Assembly: GCA_026214975.1 (NCBI GenBank)
Contig: CM047805.1
Coordinates: 192,209,620 to 192,273,619, forward strand
DNA length: 64,000 bases
Reading direction: 5' to 3'
DNA from: Gentiana macrophylla
Lineage: Eukaryota; Streptophyta; Magnoliopsida; Gentianales; Gentianaceae
Numbering within the stretch: position 1 is the first letter of the stretch; every line of letters begins with the position of its first letter. A program made the translations under genes and the position numbers. Positions 45,201 through 57,118 of this stretch are shown here, piece after piece. The notes beneath the pieces are model-generated. The model worked only from the letters and a program-made list of their open reading frames with translations. It did not search any database and was not told where the DNA came from.

Positions 45201-48143
45201 ATAAGTATGTATGCAGATGTATCTGCACGTAAGATCAATGTGCAAAGGGGCTGAATGGCAACAGCGGATCATTTTTGATTTCACTCCATTAAGTGGAAAT
45301 GTTTTTAATTCCATTTTGTGACGAGAATTGTTTTTTCTGTCTTTTATTGGCAGGAATATGAGGAGAAACAGAAGGATAAGGGCGAAACAACTGTGATGTT
45401 CAGGTGAGTACATTCACTTGTATAGCTTTTCGGCTTATGTGAACAAAAGCTAAGTCACCTATTGCTTTGAATGAATGTCGTTTCTTTACTGTCTCTGCAG
45501 CCACTTGGGGCCTCTGCGCAGACGTGCTACGGCAGAAGAGGAACAGAGAATAAAGCATCCACAACCTGAAGTAGGCTCTTCCAACCTCTTATGTAGCACC
45601 GTAATCTTTGGATTGATATTTTGACACGTTTGACAATCTCTAATGCAGGACTCTGTTTACTATCACCCAACGCTAAATCCTACTGGGGCTCCTCCACCAG
45701 GCAAGCCTCCCATGTTCAAATCCTCCATAGGTATGGATTAGACCTAGCATCTCATGTTTAACTGTTCGTTCTAAAAAAAATACCATCGTATCACACATCT
45801 CTGGCTGAATTTTCTTTTATCCCCTCTTCCCTCTCTTTTTTTGTTTTGTTTGGGGGTTTATTTTTTTTTTCGTTTTGTTTTCTTAATGGCAGGACCGAGG
45901 ATACCCTTATCCGCTGCTTCATCAAGCGGTGCTGCATCATCATCAATGTCGGAGGCAGACGATGCTGCTTTACAAAATTCTTCTCAAACTCCTCCCCAAC
46001 CTCGACCTCCTGGTGAACCGGATGCTGGAGATGCCTCTGTAATCCCTGCATCATTGCCTTTGCCGCCACCTCCTCCATTGCCACCAAAGCCCCCAATGAC
46101 AGAGCAAGGAATACAACTGCCTCCTCCACCGTTGCCCCCGCCACCACCCCTACCTCCTGGCCTTCCATCAAAAGAAATCCAAACTCGTGCTCCTCTCCCT
46201 CCCCCACCTCCTCTCCATCAATCTGCTCAACCTCCGGCTCATTTAACCGGTGGAAGTGAAAAGGAGAATAGTCAGTCTGCAAAACCAGACGATCATGGCT
46301 CCCAAGATCCATCTCAGGTAGGCCTCTCATTCATTAGATGAAAAATCATTTAGGTAGTGAGTTGCCCCAGTTTCTAGAAGGCATGTGTGGAGTTTACTTG
46401 AAAATGGGATAATGATAAAAAAATCCCATGTGTGAGAAAACTTCAGAAGTTCTTATACTTTTTTCCTAGGTTTTATTCAAGGTATTCTGATAACCTATAT
46501 CTTGTGCTTAATTGTTTCTCTTTTTTGGTTTGCAGATAGCAAAGCTTTTGCAACCACCTCCTCCTCCTCCACCAGTGGGATTGCCACCAAATTTGCCTAG
46601 TAATCAGTTGGAAGGATCATCTTCTGATCTTGAATCTAGAATTTCTTCTCAGGCCAAGGATTTGATTAAAAATATTCCCCCACCCCCACCACCTATTAGG
46701 CCACAGCCTCCAATGTCTCTACCTGCTTTGATGCCAGCATTGCGGCAGCCTGATGTGTTGCCTCCAGGGATTCCAAGTTTTCCTCCACCCCAATTACTAC
46801 TGGATGCACGGCCTTCATTAGCTGGTCCTGGAATTGCTGGTCTTCCTCCTCCTCCTCCCGGGGTTATGGTCCCTCTTATTCCAAGACCACCTTTTGGACC
46901 TCCACCATTGATGAGGCCACCATTGCCACCTGGGCCGCCTCCGCTTTTTCAAGATGATTCTGGTGCAAGACTACTTGCTCCGCAGAAGCCATCATATGTT
47001 AAATCTGCTGCATCAACAGTTGTTAAGAGGCCTCTAGCTCAGCACACGCCAGGGCTGACAGCAATGGTAAGTCGGATGTCTACTTGGATTTACTCTTTTT
47101 TTTTTTTTTTGCTTAAAGCCCCCGGTATCCGGAACCCACTGGTCCGACTAATCCGGAGTTCGGCCTGGGTTGTGCCTGCGGAGTCTGACACTTACTAAAG
47201 GATTTACCCATTTGACAGAATGTGATATGTGCCGTGCTAGTTGATGATGTGTACGTTATGCGTTGAAGTATAAAATTATTTTTATCTGTTATGGGGCGAT
47301 GGGAATTATACATTCAGAGTATTCTTATCCAAATTTTTGTATCAAAAGAGAGAACCGTATACTGACATGGGACTTTCGAAGCTTAGTTATAAGTGGTTTG
47401 AGTTACTGGTGATTTTTAAAAGCATGAAGCCATCGAGGTGACTTTAATGATGGAGTGAGTGAATGCTGACTATAGTGTTTCTAATTTAAGCAAGAAACTG
47501 ATAGTGCAATGAAAGGAAAGACATTCTGTTCCTATTGGAAGTTATTCTCTCAGATATTGTCAGATCCGATTCGTTGGCCTCGACTTATTCCAGGCCCTTT
47601 GCCTTATTTGTGCCCAATGGTTGTTCTAACAATTTGTCCAGTTAATCTTATTTTGCTCATCTGAACGCCTTTCTTCTTTTACTGCTGCCGCTGCGTGTTT
47701 TTGTTTTTATTTTTTGAATGATTGATTGTTTGAACTTCCCTATTTCCACTTTTCGGATACGCAAATTCACGTCCAAGAAAATTGGCTTTCAACTTGAATT
47801 AACGCTCTTCTTACTTTTCCGTATGCTGAATTTGCCATGTTTCTTTTAGAGCAGCATAGCATTGTAGTACGTACAGCCATGTCCTTTAGCTGCTCCATTT
47901 CTAAGAAATGTATGTGGTAAATTGCAGGTTCCAGCTTCTGTACAAGTGAGAAGAGAAACGGTGGTCCCAAAAGCAAAATCAAAGCTGACAACCACAACAG
48001 TGGCCGTCCAGCCAGTAGTCTCGGCTCCTGTAGCAAAGCAGGAACCGACCAGCTCCTCAACGGCAACAAAACCACAGAGTGTTGATGACTCATACATGGC
48101 ATTCCTAGAGGACATGAAAGCCCTTGGTGCACTCGATGGTTGA
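39295..48143 (+). CDS. ELF5: ELF5 / WBP11-like proline-rich nuclear protein
   Basis: Nine exons join in frame to 544 residues: 39295-39375, 40131-40224, 44180-44265, 45354-45403, 45501-45570, 45649-45730, 45893-46317, 46536-47066, 47928-48143, all with GT-AG introns. The N-terminus [20 protein letters not shown] and the [13 protein letters not shown] block form the Wbp11 domain. [18 protein letters not shown] follows, then many Pro-rich [10 protein letters not shown] tracts that could bind WW or profilin-type partners, and the conserved end [19 protein letters not shown]. In Arabidopsis, EARLY FLOWERING 5 is a nuclear protein needed for full FLC expression, and loss gives early flowering; animal WBP11 is a splicing-associated factor. 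Length fits the family. Intron 2 (3955 nt) contains a Copia remnant and intron 8 a SINE piece. Helitron B ends about 360 bp upstream of the ATG. Confidence 0.93.
41258..43983 (-). mobile_element. Decayed Copia retrotransposon in ELF5 intron 2
   Basis: On the minus strand, in order: a probable 5' LTR (43704-43983, TGTCAAAGG...CCAACA), a tRNA-Met-type binding site (GTATCAGAGCC, about 43690-43703), gag with [20 protein letters not shown] and [12 protein letters not shown] (43240-42893), a zinc-knuckle area [10 protein letters not shown] (about 42800), protease [12 protein letters not shown] (about 42530), [15 protein letters not shown], and integrase-core words [18 protein letters not shown] and RSDNG (42034-41789). 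A 77-bp piece (42165-42320) is tandemly duplicated. Reverse transcriptase and RNase H are missing and frames are broken, so it is inactive. Its orientation is opposite to the host gene. Confidence 0.8.
43704..43983 (-). repeat. Probable Copia LTR (280 bp)
   Basis: On the minus strand it begins TGTCAAAGGAGTTGATTTTA and ends TTTACCAACA directly before the primer-binding site. Internally, a segment containing GACATCAACCCC and TAGGACTCTAAAACAATA is repeated (about 43785-43812 and 43829-43870). The partner 3' LTR was not identified. Confidence 0.55.
47097..47182 (-). mobile_element. SINE-like repeat, 3' part, copy 2 (ELF5 intron 8)
   Basis: A T-run of about 15 nt, then GCTTAAAGCCCCCGGTATCC ... 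GGTTGTGCCTGCGGAG: the inverted counterpart of 17630-17705. On the minus strand this is the repeat followed by a poly-A tail, as expected for a SINE. Confidence 0.55.
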
Positions 48144-49326
48144 TTTATTCTCTATAGCTCTTCATTACTTTATACTGTCCAGAGAAAGCATTTTGCTTAC
48201 ACAAAACCCTTTCTGGTAAAATTGCTGGCTGCACTGCATCGTTTTGACGATGGCATGCCTGATTAGATTTAAAAATCTTACATGACTAATTAAATGTCTT
48301 TAGATCGGTTACATTCATCACTAGACTTATTTTGCTGCAAATTATTGAATTTACGCTTCTCGCAAAGCAGCAATGTGATTTTCGAGAAGGGCAATCAACC
48401 AGATGCATGAAAGCACCGCCTCCCTGAGGGTCCTGAGAAATGTTGGGTCTTTTAGGTGTACTGTCTTTATTGCTATAAACATCTGTTTAGGCCTCTAAAG
48501 TCGGTGCATTTTGATCTCTTAAATGTAGTGGCAGTCTGGCAGACAAGCCACATTGAGTAAATTTGTTGAGTATTATCACTTGTCCTCGTATTTCTATGTT
48601 TTTCCTTTGTCGGGAAGATCATTGTGTTTCTTTCCTTGATGAAAATAATCTATTGAAGATCATCGTGTCTCTTTGAATCTGCAATTGGCGATCTTCTTCT
48701 CAAATGTTGTGTATACAATGCCTTGGTGAATACTTCACCTTAATTGCGTGTTTGATTTGAGTTGAACAACATACTATATATGTTATTTTAATAAAAACCT
48801 TGCTAGAAAACCCGTGGGAAAAAACCATGCAATAAATGGCGTACGTGTTTTTATGTGCTGTAGCCTATGAGACACGGACACGACACAGCTAATTCCAAAA
48901 TTTAAAGACACACAACCGACACGCGTTAAATAAAAAATAGTAGTTTTGCGGTCAAATATCCCTATTCCCCTCTATATTTTTTCCCCTTAACATTGACCAT
49001 TTATAGCATTTGGATATCATTTCCGTGAATGTACCGCTTAAATTATTCTAAATACAAGAGCACTTACAGTAGAATCTGTAAGTGATGGTAAATATTTATT
49101 TTACATATTCTAACTCTCCATATTCAACTAAAATATAGCTGCATCAGAATTTGTTAAACAAGATCTGTATTCAACAGATTCTTTTTATTTTTAACAACGA
49201 TTTTTAATATTTATTTCTCAACAAAAGCCAACATGTACAATATGTTCCAAACTGCATAAGTGCGAAAAACAACGCACTTGTAGGAAAATAGAAAGACTAA
49301 ATCAGAATATGCCCCAAGTCAATCTC
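48144..49326. other. ELF5 3' UTR and AT-rich intergenic sequence
   Basis: The first few hundred bases are likely 3' UTR of the ELF5-like gene. No other gene seen. AAAACCTTGCTAGAAAACCC near 48796 is a familiar TE-like word in plants but stands alone here. Confidence 0.4.
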
Positions 49327-49584
49327 AGATTTTTTGCTCGTTCCACCATTTGGTCAATGAAGACATGAGGAGTGGACGATTTTGTTGTTCCCCGAAGGAG
49401 ATTAAATTCCTCCATCTCCAAATACCACCCACGAGTCACGATCTGGTATGGTGTCTAGAATCTGAGTGGTATTTGGGGATGGAGGAATTTGATCTTTGAA
49501 ATGGCGTCATTGACCAAATGGTGGAACGAGCAAAAAATCTAAGATCAAAGATCTGCAGATTCTAGATTCTAGACACCATACCAG
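49327..49584. repeat. Foldback with 34-bp perfect arms (hairpin locus)
   Basis: Arm 49327-49360 (AGATTTTTTGCTCGTTCCAC ... GGTCAATGA) is perfectly complementary to 49507-49540. Inside, AAATTCCTCCATCTCCAAAT (49404) pairs with 49464-49490 with few mismatches. A 20-bp perfect inverted pair (TGGTATGGTGTCTAGAATCT at 49444-49463) matches 49565-49584. No ORF, TIR consensus or target duplication seen. It could be an inverted gene fragment, a foldback transposon or a young miRNA/siRNA hairpin. Confidence 0.75.
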
Positions 49585-50013
49585 GGGCGGATCTAGACAC
49601 CATAGACCATACTCTATATTTACCGCAATCGAAAAGAATTTACAGATTCAAGTTTTTACTATTTTCAAACATTTTAGAAGATCAATACAAAGTAATATTT
49701 GTATAATATAAATATTTATCACCGTAAAAATAGACAGTAAATTATATATCATTATCATTAACTATATTAAAAGAGCCAATGTGTTTCCCCTCAAAAGGGT
49801 TTCTCCATAATTTAATATATTTTCATAAAAAAATAATTTAATATTGCCTTAATAATAAACAAATATACATTCACGTGAAACAAAGATGAAAAAAGGATTA
49901 GCATCTGCGGGAAAAAAAAGTAAAAAAGAGGATTAGCTTTGAAAAAAAAAAGAATTGCCTTAATAATAATAATAACTAGAAATGATTGAGGATTACGTTC
50001 GTTACAAAGCATT

Positions 50014-50051
<38 letters not shown>

Positions 50052-51400
50052 TGAAGATTGAGGATTACGTTAATAAGCATTGCATTTTTTTTTAATATTT
50101 TCAATAAATAAAAAAAACAGTCACGTGAAAACACTAAGATAGAAAAAAGATTAGCATTGCGAAAAAAAAGGATTACGTTAATAATAATAAAACAAACTAC
50201 ACTATTCACGTATTATCTTATTATCTCAGCAATAATCATTATCTCATTAACAATAATTCATTATGTCCACAAATTTAATATATTTTCAAACGTAAGTGAC
50301 TAATTTCATTAGAAAAAAAAGTGTACTAATTTTTTTTGCGGGCACGTGTACTAATTTCTATGTTTACACTTTACAAGGCACCATAATTATATTATATTGT
50401 ATAATTTATTCTGTCTAATCAATTCTATCATTTTTGTCATTACACTAACTCAATGATTTTCATAGATAAAAATCATAGATTGATAGGATGGATTAAATCA
50501 TTATCTCATTGTTATATTATATAATTAAATCTATCTAATCAATTCTATTTTTTTCTTATTACAATAAGTCAATATTAATAGATCAAAGACACGTGAAGGA
50601 TTTCTATCTAGATCAATAATCAATTCGTTATTATTCTATTCTTTTTCTATTCTAAATATTTCCCTCTCATACCATTGTTAGGATTTTCCTTCCCATTTGT
50701 TATAAAAATATAATGCACGTTGAATTACGATTTACGACCTATCGCTGCATCATCATCATCTTTTTCTGTTGTCACAAGATTCTAAATATTTTATTCCTTT
50801 TGGCGATCTTTCGGATCAAAGGAGACAATGTCCGTCATCATCTTAGATTAGAGGTTAGCATCTAAAATAGTTATTAGAAATAATGCGTAGTACTTTTGCT
50901 AGGGACGTGAAGTTTTTCTAGACATTCAACGCTATTGCTTCAAGTAACAAACTCAAAACAGATTTCAATTAGGTTTTGATGGTGCATATATATATATAAT
51001 ACTATTAATCTTGGTGTGCTTCTTTTCAATTTTCATTGTTTGATTTATTGTTTGCAAGTTGAGTTCGTTAAACCGATTTGTGTTAACTCTTATTTTAGTT
51101 TGTTTGTTTTTGGGGTTTTATTTTATATTGGAATTTTTTAAATGCCAAAAATGGCAAATAATTACCAACCTCAATGGGGACTGTGCAAAAAAGTAAATAG
51201 ATAGAGAGAGATACCAACCCAGGAGGTCCTGGGGTTCTTATTTGTAGAGATCAACCCGGGGATGACCTCAAGTTCAATGTTACAACAAGGACATGCACAT
51301 ACTCTACGTTAATTACAACACAACATGCATGCACGCAACTTAGAGTATGAACACTCCACATTTAGTGCATTTTTGTAGTATAATTTAAATTGTTATTCAA
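49585..51400. other. Very AT-rich spacer
   Basis: A/T homopolymers (for example a ~32-base A-run at 50017-50048) and repeated words such as ATTAGCATTGCG and GGATTACGTTAATAA around 49900-50190. A possible Helitron 5' start (A|TCATTAACTATATTAAAAGA at 49755) is noted but unproven. No genes. Confidence 0.4.
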
Positions 51401-51419
51401 TGTGTAATAATGGAATCAA

Positions 51420-53885
51420 TTGTGAAGGTAATCAAGATGATGCAATTACCATCCTCATAGACAGTGGTGTGTCTCACACTTTCCTAGACCAACAGGTTGC
51501 CAAGGAGGTGCAGTGTGACATTACCGACTCACCACATGTTAATAATCACAGTAGTAGATGTGAACAGAATGGTGAGTGAGTTTAAGTGTCCTAACCTGCC
51601 ATGGATCATGCAAGGGGTTAAGTTCCAATAAGATGTGAGATTGATCAAGTTGAGAGGATGTGACATGGTACTAAGGGTGGATTGGATGAAATGGTACAAT
51701 CCAATGGTCTTGACTTCAACAAAACATGATGGTTTTCACTAACAGAGAGAACAAATTAAGGTGAGAAGTTACGCATAAGAAGCTTAACTTAAGATTATCG
51801 ATTGTAAAATCATTACTAAGGAATCGAGAAAAGGAACTATGGACTCCTCGGGTGCTTCAATTTGATATAAAAAACATGCCATCAATCTTGTGCCTATTGA
51901 ACTTACTCATGTTCTAGAAGAGTATCATGACGTGTTTGCAAATTCCTACGGATTGCCATCGAAGAAGGGCTATGAGCATCCCATAAATTTGAAAGAAGGT
52001 GTTGGATCTGTGAAACTAAAACCTTATAGGTATGCTCACTGTCAAAAGGATAAAATAGAGTAGTTGGTGGATCAAATACTACAACGGGGAGAACGGAACC
52101 AAGAATTCTCTTTCTTCATCACCAATCGAATCACTGTTCATAGCTAGCACAATAGTAGTCCATTTACGTCACTCTTGCTCCTTGTGAAAATGAAAAATGG
52201 AACCTGGATATGTTGTGTGGATTACAGAAGGTTGAATGACTTGATTGTCAAAGATAGTTACCATATTCCTCTAATTGCTGAATTGTTGGATGAGTTAGGG
52301 AGTGCTAGGGCATTTTCAAGAATAGACTTGAGGTCTGGATTCATCATATTCGATGACGGAAGATTATGTCCATAAGACTACCTTTGTAACTCATCACGGC
52401 CTATTAGAATTCAAAGTGATGCCATTTGGGCTCACAAATGCCCAAGCCACATTCCAAAGAAGTATGATTGAGATGTTGAGACATTAATTGAGGAAGTTTT
52501 GCTGGTATTTTTTTTATGACACCTTAATCTTCATCCCTGGCATGGCTTGCCACATACATCTTAAAGTGGCTCTAGAAGTTTTAAAGAAGAGCCAATACTA
52601 TGCTAAATTGTCCACATGCTCTTTTGGACAAACCAAAGTGGAATACTTAGGCCATATCATACATGAGGGTGAAGTGCATGCTGACCCAAGAAATATTTAA
52701 GCCATGTCGGATTGGACCCAGCCTTATAATGTGACTGCACCGACGATAGGGTTTTTGGGCCTAACATGTTTCTATAGGAAATTCGTGCCCTATTGTGGGG
52801 TTTTTGCTAAGCCCTTGAATGACCTCTCAAGATAGACAGGTTTTGTAGGTCGCAGAGTGCATCAGAAGCATTCCAAAAACTCAGGGAGACCAGGTGCAAA
52901 TCACAACTACTTTTCTTGCCAGATTTTGGAATTCCATTTTGCTTTTTTGCATTGAAACAGATGCATGTGGAAAAGGCTTAGGAGCTGTTTTACTACAAAA
53001 CAAGAATATTGTGACTTATCTTAGCAAGGCCTTGAACTATAAGAAGATGAGATTGTTCATCTACGAGAAGGAACTCATGACACTCTCCATTGCAATAACT
53101 AAATGGAAGCCATTTATTCAAGGCATGCCTTTTCTCATCAAAACTGGTCAATGGAGTATGAAGTTCATTCTGGATCAGAGGGCCACTACTGCACTACAAC
53201 AAAAAGGGTGACCAAGTTACTTGGGTTGGATTTCACTATTGTGTACAAAAAGAGAAGTGAAAATGTAGTGGTTGATGCCATGTACATAAAAGTCATGTTT
53301 AGGCACCACCAGGAGTTGTGAACACAATATCATCTTCTTGGATGCAAGAAGTAATAACCAACTACAAAGGTGACCTAGATGTGGAGGAAAATTTTCGAGC
53401 ACCGATGATTAGTACAACCTTAAATCCCCTATACACTATGCACCATGAGATTCCTTAAGTACAAAAGGAGGATACACATAGGAACCCCATGAAGGTTTGA
53501 GATCCATTTTTTTTTTAGAAGTTTGAGATCCAAATTGATAGGGAAGTTGCACTCAAGTCCAATAGGGGCCATTCAAGGGTCAGGGCATGTTATAGCAGGA
53601 TTAAGAGACTTTTTATTGGAGCCAGCTTAAAAAGGATGTTCAAAAAATGATCCAAAGGTGTATTACTTGTCAGCATTGCAAAAGTCTACATGATAAACCT
53701 CAAGGATTGCTCCACCCATTACCAGTCCCTCACATTCATGGTCCCAACTCAACATGGATTTTATAGATAGAATTCCTAAGTCTAAAGGAAATGAAGTCAT
53801 CATGGTAGCAGTGGACAGACTGGCCAAGTTCAACCACTTTATAACACTTGAGAAGAAGAGGCAAATATCATGACAATAGTGTGGA
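51420..53885 (+). pseudogene. Ty3/gypsy pol remnant (PR-RT-RH-partial INT)
   Basis: In order, across changing frames: protease ILIDSGVSHTFLDQQVAKEV (51449), reverse transcriptase ICCVDYRRLNDLIVKDSYHI with ELLDELGSARAFSRIDLRSG (52200-52340) and FKVMPFGLTNAQATFQ, the active site mutated to FFYDT where FDD-type residues are expected (52510), VEYLGHIIHEGEVHADP, RNase H IETDACGKGLGAVLLQNKNI (52955), KKDVQKMIQRCITCQHCK (53635) and integrase start FIDRIPKSKGNEVIMVAVDR (53757). It stops abruptly near 53885. Many stops and frameshifts; the order is that of Ty3/gypsy. Confidence 0.85.
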
Positions 53886-54435
53886 ATAAAGCATTAATAA
53901 TACTTAAACGAACAATATAAATATCCTTCTTTTAAATTTGCACGATTTTTTGCTGGTAAAATTAGTTTATCTAAGAATAAATATAATTCATTAATACTCA
54001 TGTGACACAATTAATGATCATCTGTTTTTAAGAGTATTAAATTTGACCGACAATAAATTATTTAACAAAGAGTATTTGCAGTTGTAATCGAATGTAAGTA
54101 TACAATATACGTAAGTAAAACATTACACATTTTATGGACACATTATATTTTGATTATGTTTTTTTAGGTTAGAATGAACTTAGAAACAGATACTTGAGAC
54201 AAATCTTCATTCGATACCAATAAAATAAACGATTTATAACTAAAAAGCTTATCGTATTTAAAAGAATGAAAATGTAACATGACAAGTTTGATTTAATGCC
54301 TATTAGTAAGAGATATAAATTAATTCTACTAAACATAAAGTTATTGTATAACAATTGTCATTATTTAACATATATTTATTTTATAAATTAAGTGCATGGT
54401 CAACAATATAGGTATGATATTAAAAAAGATTAGCC
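53886..54435. other. AT-rich sequence leading to a Helitron-type end
   Basis: No coding. Probably the 3' part of a non-autonomous Helitron ending at 54466. Confidence 0.35.
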
Positions 54436-54438
54436 TAA

Positions 54439-54466
54439 CACGTGCAAAGCACGTGATTTTTTCTAA
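54439..54466 (+). other. Helitron-type 3' terminus (hairpin + CTAA)
   Basis: The stem CACGTGC-AAA-GCACGTG (7-bp arms, 54439-54455) is followed after 7 nt by CTAA ending at 54466, 11 nt past the hairpin. Hairpin and CTRR end fit a Helitron, but the next base is C where T is expected. The 5' end was not identified. Confidence 0.5.
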
Positions 54467-54860
54467 CACAGTTAAACCTCCTGAAGGTGATTCATATAAG
54501 AGGGCCAATTAAACCTCCTGAAGGTTTTATGACCGTTTACAAAGAACAATTGGTGGGAGATTTCCGATTACCTTTGAATCCAGCACTCATACATGTCTAG
54601 AGATTTGTTCAGAAATTTTTAAGTATCCATTCTTATATGCTTCATTTTGTTGCAACATAGACATGTTTATAATGTTATGTTGTTTAGATTTTGTTTGTAT
54701 TGATATTTATTCCATAATTGAATTTACAATTGAAACAATCAACTCATGCAAGGTTACCATTATTCATTATATTATTATTTTATAAGTTAAACATGTACTT
54801 AACAATGTATATTGTTAAATTACGTTGTTAAATTTCATTTCAATAAATCAATTTAACCAA

Positions 54861-54888
54861 CACGTGCATCGCACGTGCATTTTGCTAG
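54861..54888 (+). other. Helitron-type 3' terminus (hairpin + CTAG)
   Basis: The stem CACGTGC-ATC-GCACGTG (54861-54877), 7 nt, then CTAG ending at 54888 and the host T of a (TA)n run. A canonical Helitron 3' end on the plus strand. The matching 5' TC end is not assigned; 49755 is one weak candidate. Confidence 0.75.
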
Positions 54889-54927
<39 letters not shown>

Positions 54928-54928
54928 T
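54889..54928. repeat. (TA)n-(TG)n microsatellite
   Basis: TA units followed by TG units directly beyond a Helitron 3' terminus, mirroring the (CA)n-(TA)n next to the Helitron A end at 18652. Confidence 0.9.
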
Positions 54929-57118
54929 TCAAACATGTATACTTTTTATGATTAGTACTTATTTTAATGTTGTACAGTAGATATTCTAATGTAGTTGACT
55001 TTGTACAGAAATTCTGTAAAGCAGATAAAAATGATATTGTAATCTGTAGAGTAAAAAATTTATAAAGAGATATTGATGCGAGACACTGATGCGAGTGCTC
55101 TAATAAAAGGAGTATTCAGATTTCATAGATTTCTTTTTGGGAAAATAAGCATGGAAAAATACATTTGAATAATGAATCAAAAGCCTTGCCTACGACGCCG
55201 GTAATAAGGAATAATTGAGAATAAATACATTTCCCCTCTAATATAGATGCGAATAATTATAATTTTTTTAACATTTTTTTCGTCCGCTTTTTTGTAAGTC
55301 CCCATGCAACCCTATTCTGATGTAAATTCAACCATGAATCTTCAATAGATAAGACATACAAACGAAATACAAAATCTAAACACCAAAAAATAAAGGACAT
55401 AGAAATCACAAAAATAAAAAACTAAGGGCGTAAATAAGTCACGCCTTTTGTGAGCGGTTCGAGTTTGATTTAAATTTTTGCCCCAACAGTTAAGTTCAGT
55501 TCAAGATCAAAACAGCTGAACTCGAATACTGTTTGAATACTAAACGAGTCAATCTCAACCATTATTATACTCGACTCGTATGCACTCGAAATAAAAATAC
55601 TTGTTTCTGACTTTGCATTTGAATATTTTCTATGACAATTGATGATGCAGTTTTCAATTGTATATACAGTGACAATTGAAGATTCTGTGGCAATACACAA
55701 GCAGTGACAGTTATAAGAACCTGCAACTGCATATCAATGAAATTAATGATGCAATGGGATATTTGAGCTCTTCTTAAATCAGATTGTATTCCTTTTATTG
55801 CACAACTGCATATAATGAACCACGTTTTAAGAACAAAAGCAACAAAAAAAAGGCAGACATTTTGGCTTTTAGCTACAAAGAAAAAGAAAAAGAAAAAATC
55901 TCATCCGTGATGACCAATGGAAAAATCAGATGCTTTCATCAATAACCTTACCTAAATCTCAAAGTCATTAAGATGAATTTGGCACATTTTCACAGTTTTT
56001 TTCCAAATCAGCTCGATGCGTGAAATCCACAGTGCCTTCTGCTTCCAAAAATCTACTTAAATGTTTATCATCTAAATGTTTCTGCTGCAAGGAAACAACC
56101 AAACGCAAGAAGAATTCAAAATGAGTAAACCTGCTTTTATTTTTTCTCAATCAAAATCAAGCTACAAAAAGTGAATTTGAACTTGAACCGAAAAGAGAAA
56201 ATTACAGATAAACAATCTCTGTTTTCCATTCTAAAACCATCAGCTGAAGCATTCAACTTCAATGCAGGTGAAGCATTCAGGAAGTTAAAAAATATTTATC
56301 AAATCAGATATGAAGGAGCTGAAGAAGTTATTGGTGGTCAAAACCATCGAAGCTAAAGGAGTTTGGGCCGGGTTGGCCATGGCTGAACTGCCGCCGGTGT
56401 GTTTGAGAAATGGAGTATCGGTCTCAGTGATATGGGTACTGGCTGGTTTTGGCCATTAAATGAGGGCATTCAGTTAGCTTTGGTTTCTACCTTGAAATCC
56501 CAATAAATTCATACTACAACAAACCATAAACACCATGACTTATTTCTTCTTGGCTTGCATAGTAAAACATACCCAAAAAAAAGAAGACATATACAAAATC
56601 AATTTACACAGAAATCGACATGCAATACATGGTAGATTAAGCAACTGCAATGAGGGGCTGATGAAGAAGAAAACCTTCCACCAGCCGATTCGTCCAATAT
56701 TCACAATCATTATAATCATTCATTTTTCTCTGAATTTTTTAATTAGATACGCTTGCTAGTTTCTGACAACTTAAAACCACCGCCAAGATGATGCAACTTA
56801 CCAAGGTCCAAGGATTGCCGATAGTAAAATCAGGCAATGCTTCAAAGTAACCTTTAACAGGTTATCTATAAGCATCAAATACTTTCTTTAAAGGGATCAG
56901 GACACTGCTATTCAAGAAATACTGCACAAGTGCAATTCGCTAGTTCTCAACACCAAAATGAAATAACAGAATTCTACCTTAACAGTTAACACCTGCAGCA
57001 ATTATGGTTTATAATTATTAAGACAAAATCAAATCCAAAAGGGCCACTGGGAAAAAAAAAAAAAAAAAAAAAAAAAAAACTACCTTTAACACCTGCTGCA
57101 GTGAGACCAAAAAGTTCA
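54929..57118. other. Intergenic sequence downstream of the PPR gene
   Basis: AT-rich. One possible minus-strand terminal exon at 55968-56084: acceptor TTTCCTTGCAG, then QKHLDDKHLSRFLEAEGTVD through NCENVPNSS and a stop. It reads like coding sequence, but I do not recognise the family and cannot find its upstream exons, so I do not call it a gene. An A-run of about 29 lies at 57051-57079. Confidence 0.35.

Noticed and set aside
45791..46330. 179-codon ORF opposite ELF5 exon 7
   Set aside because: It is the antisense of the Pro-rich ELF5 exon, open only because of biased composition.
49755..54888. A single Helitron spanning 49755 to 54888
   Set aside because: The 3' end is good, but the 5' TC candidate at 49755 lacks similarity to the other Helitron starts here, and a second 3' end lies at 54466; I did not call the full element.
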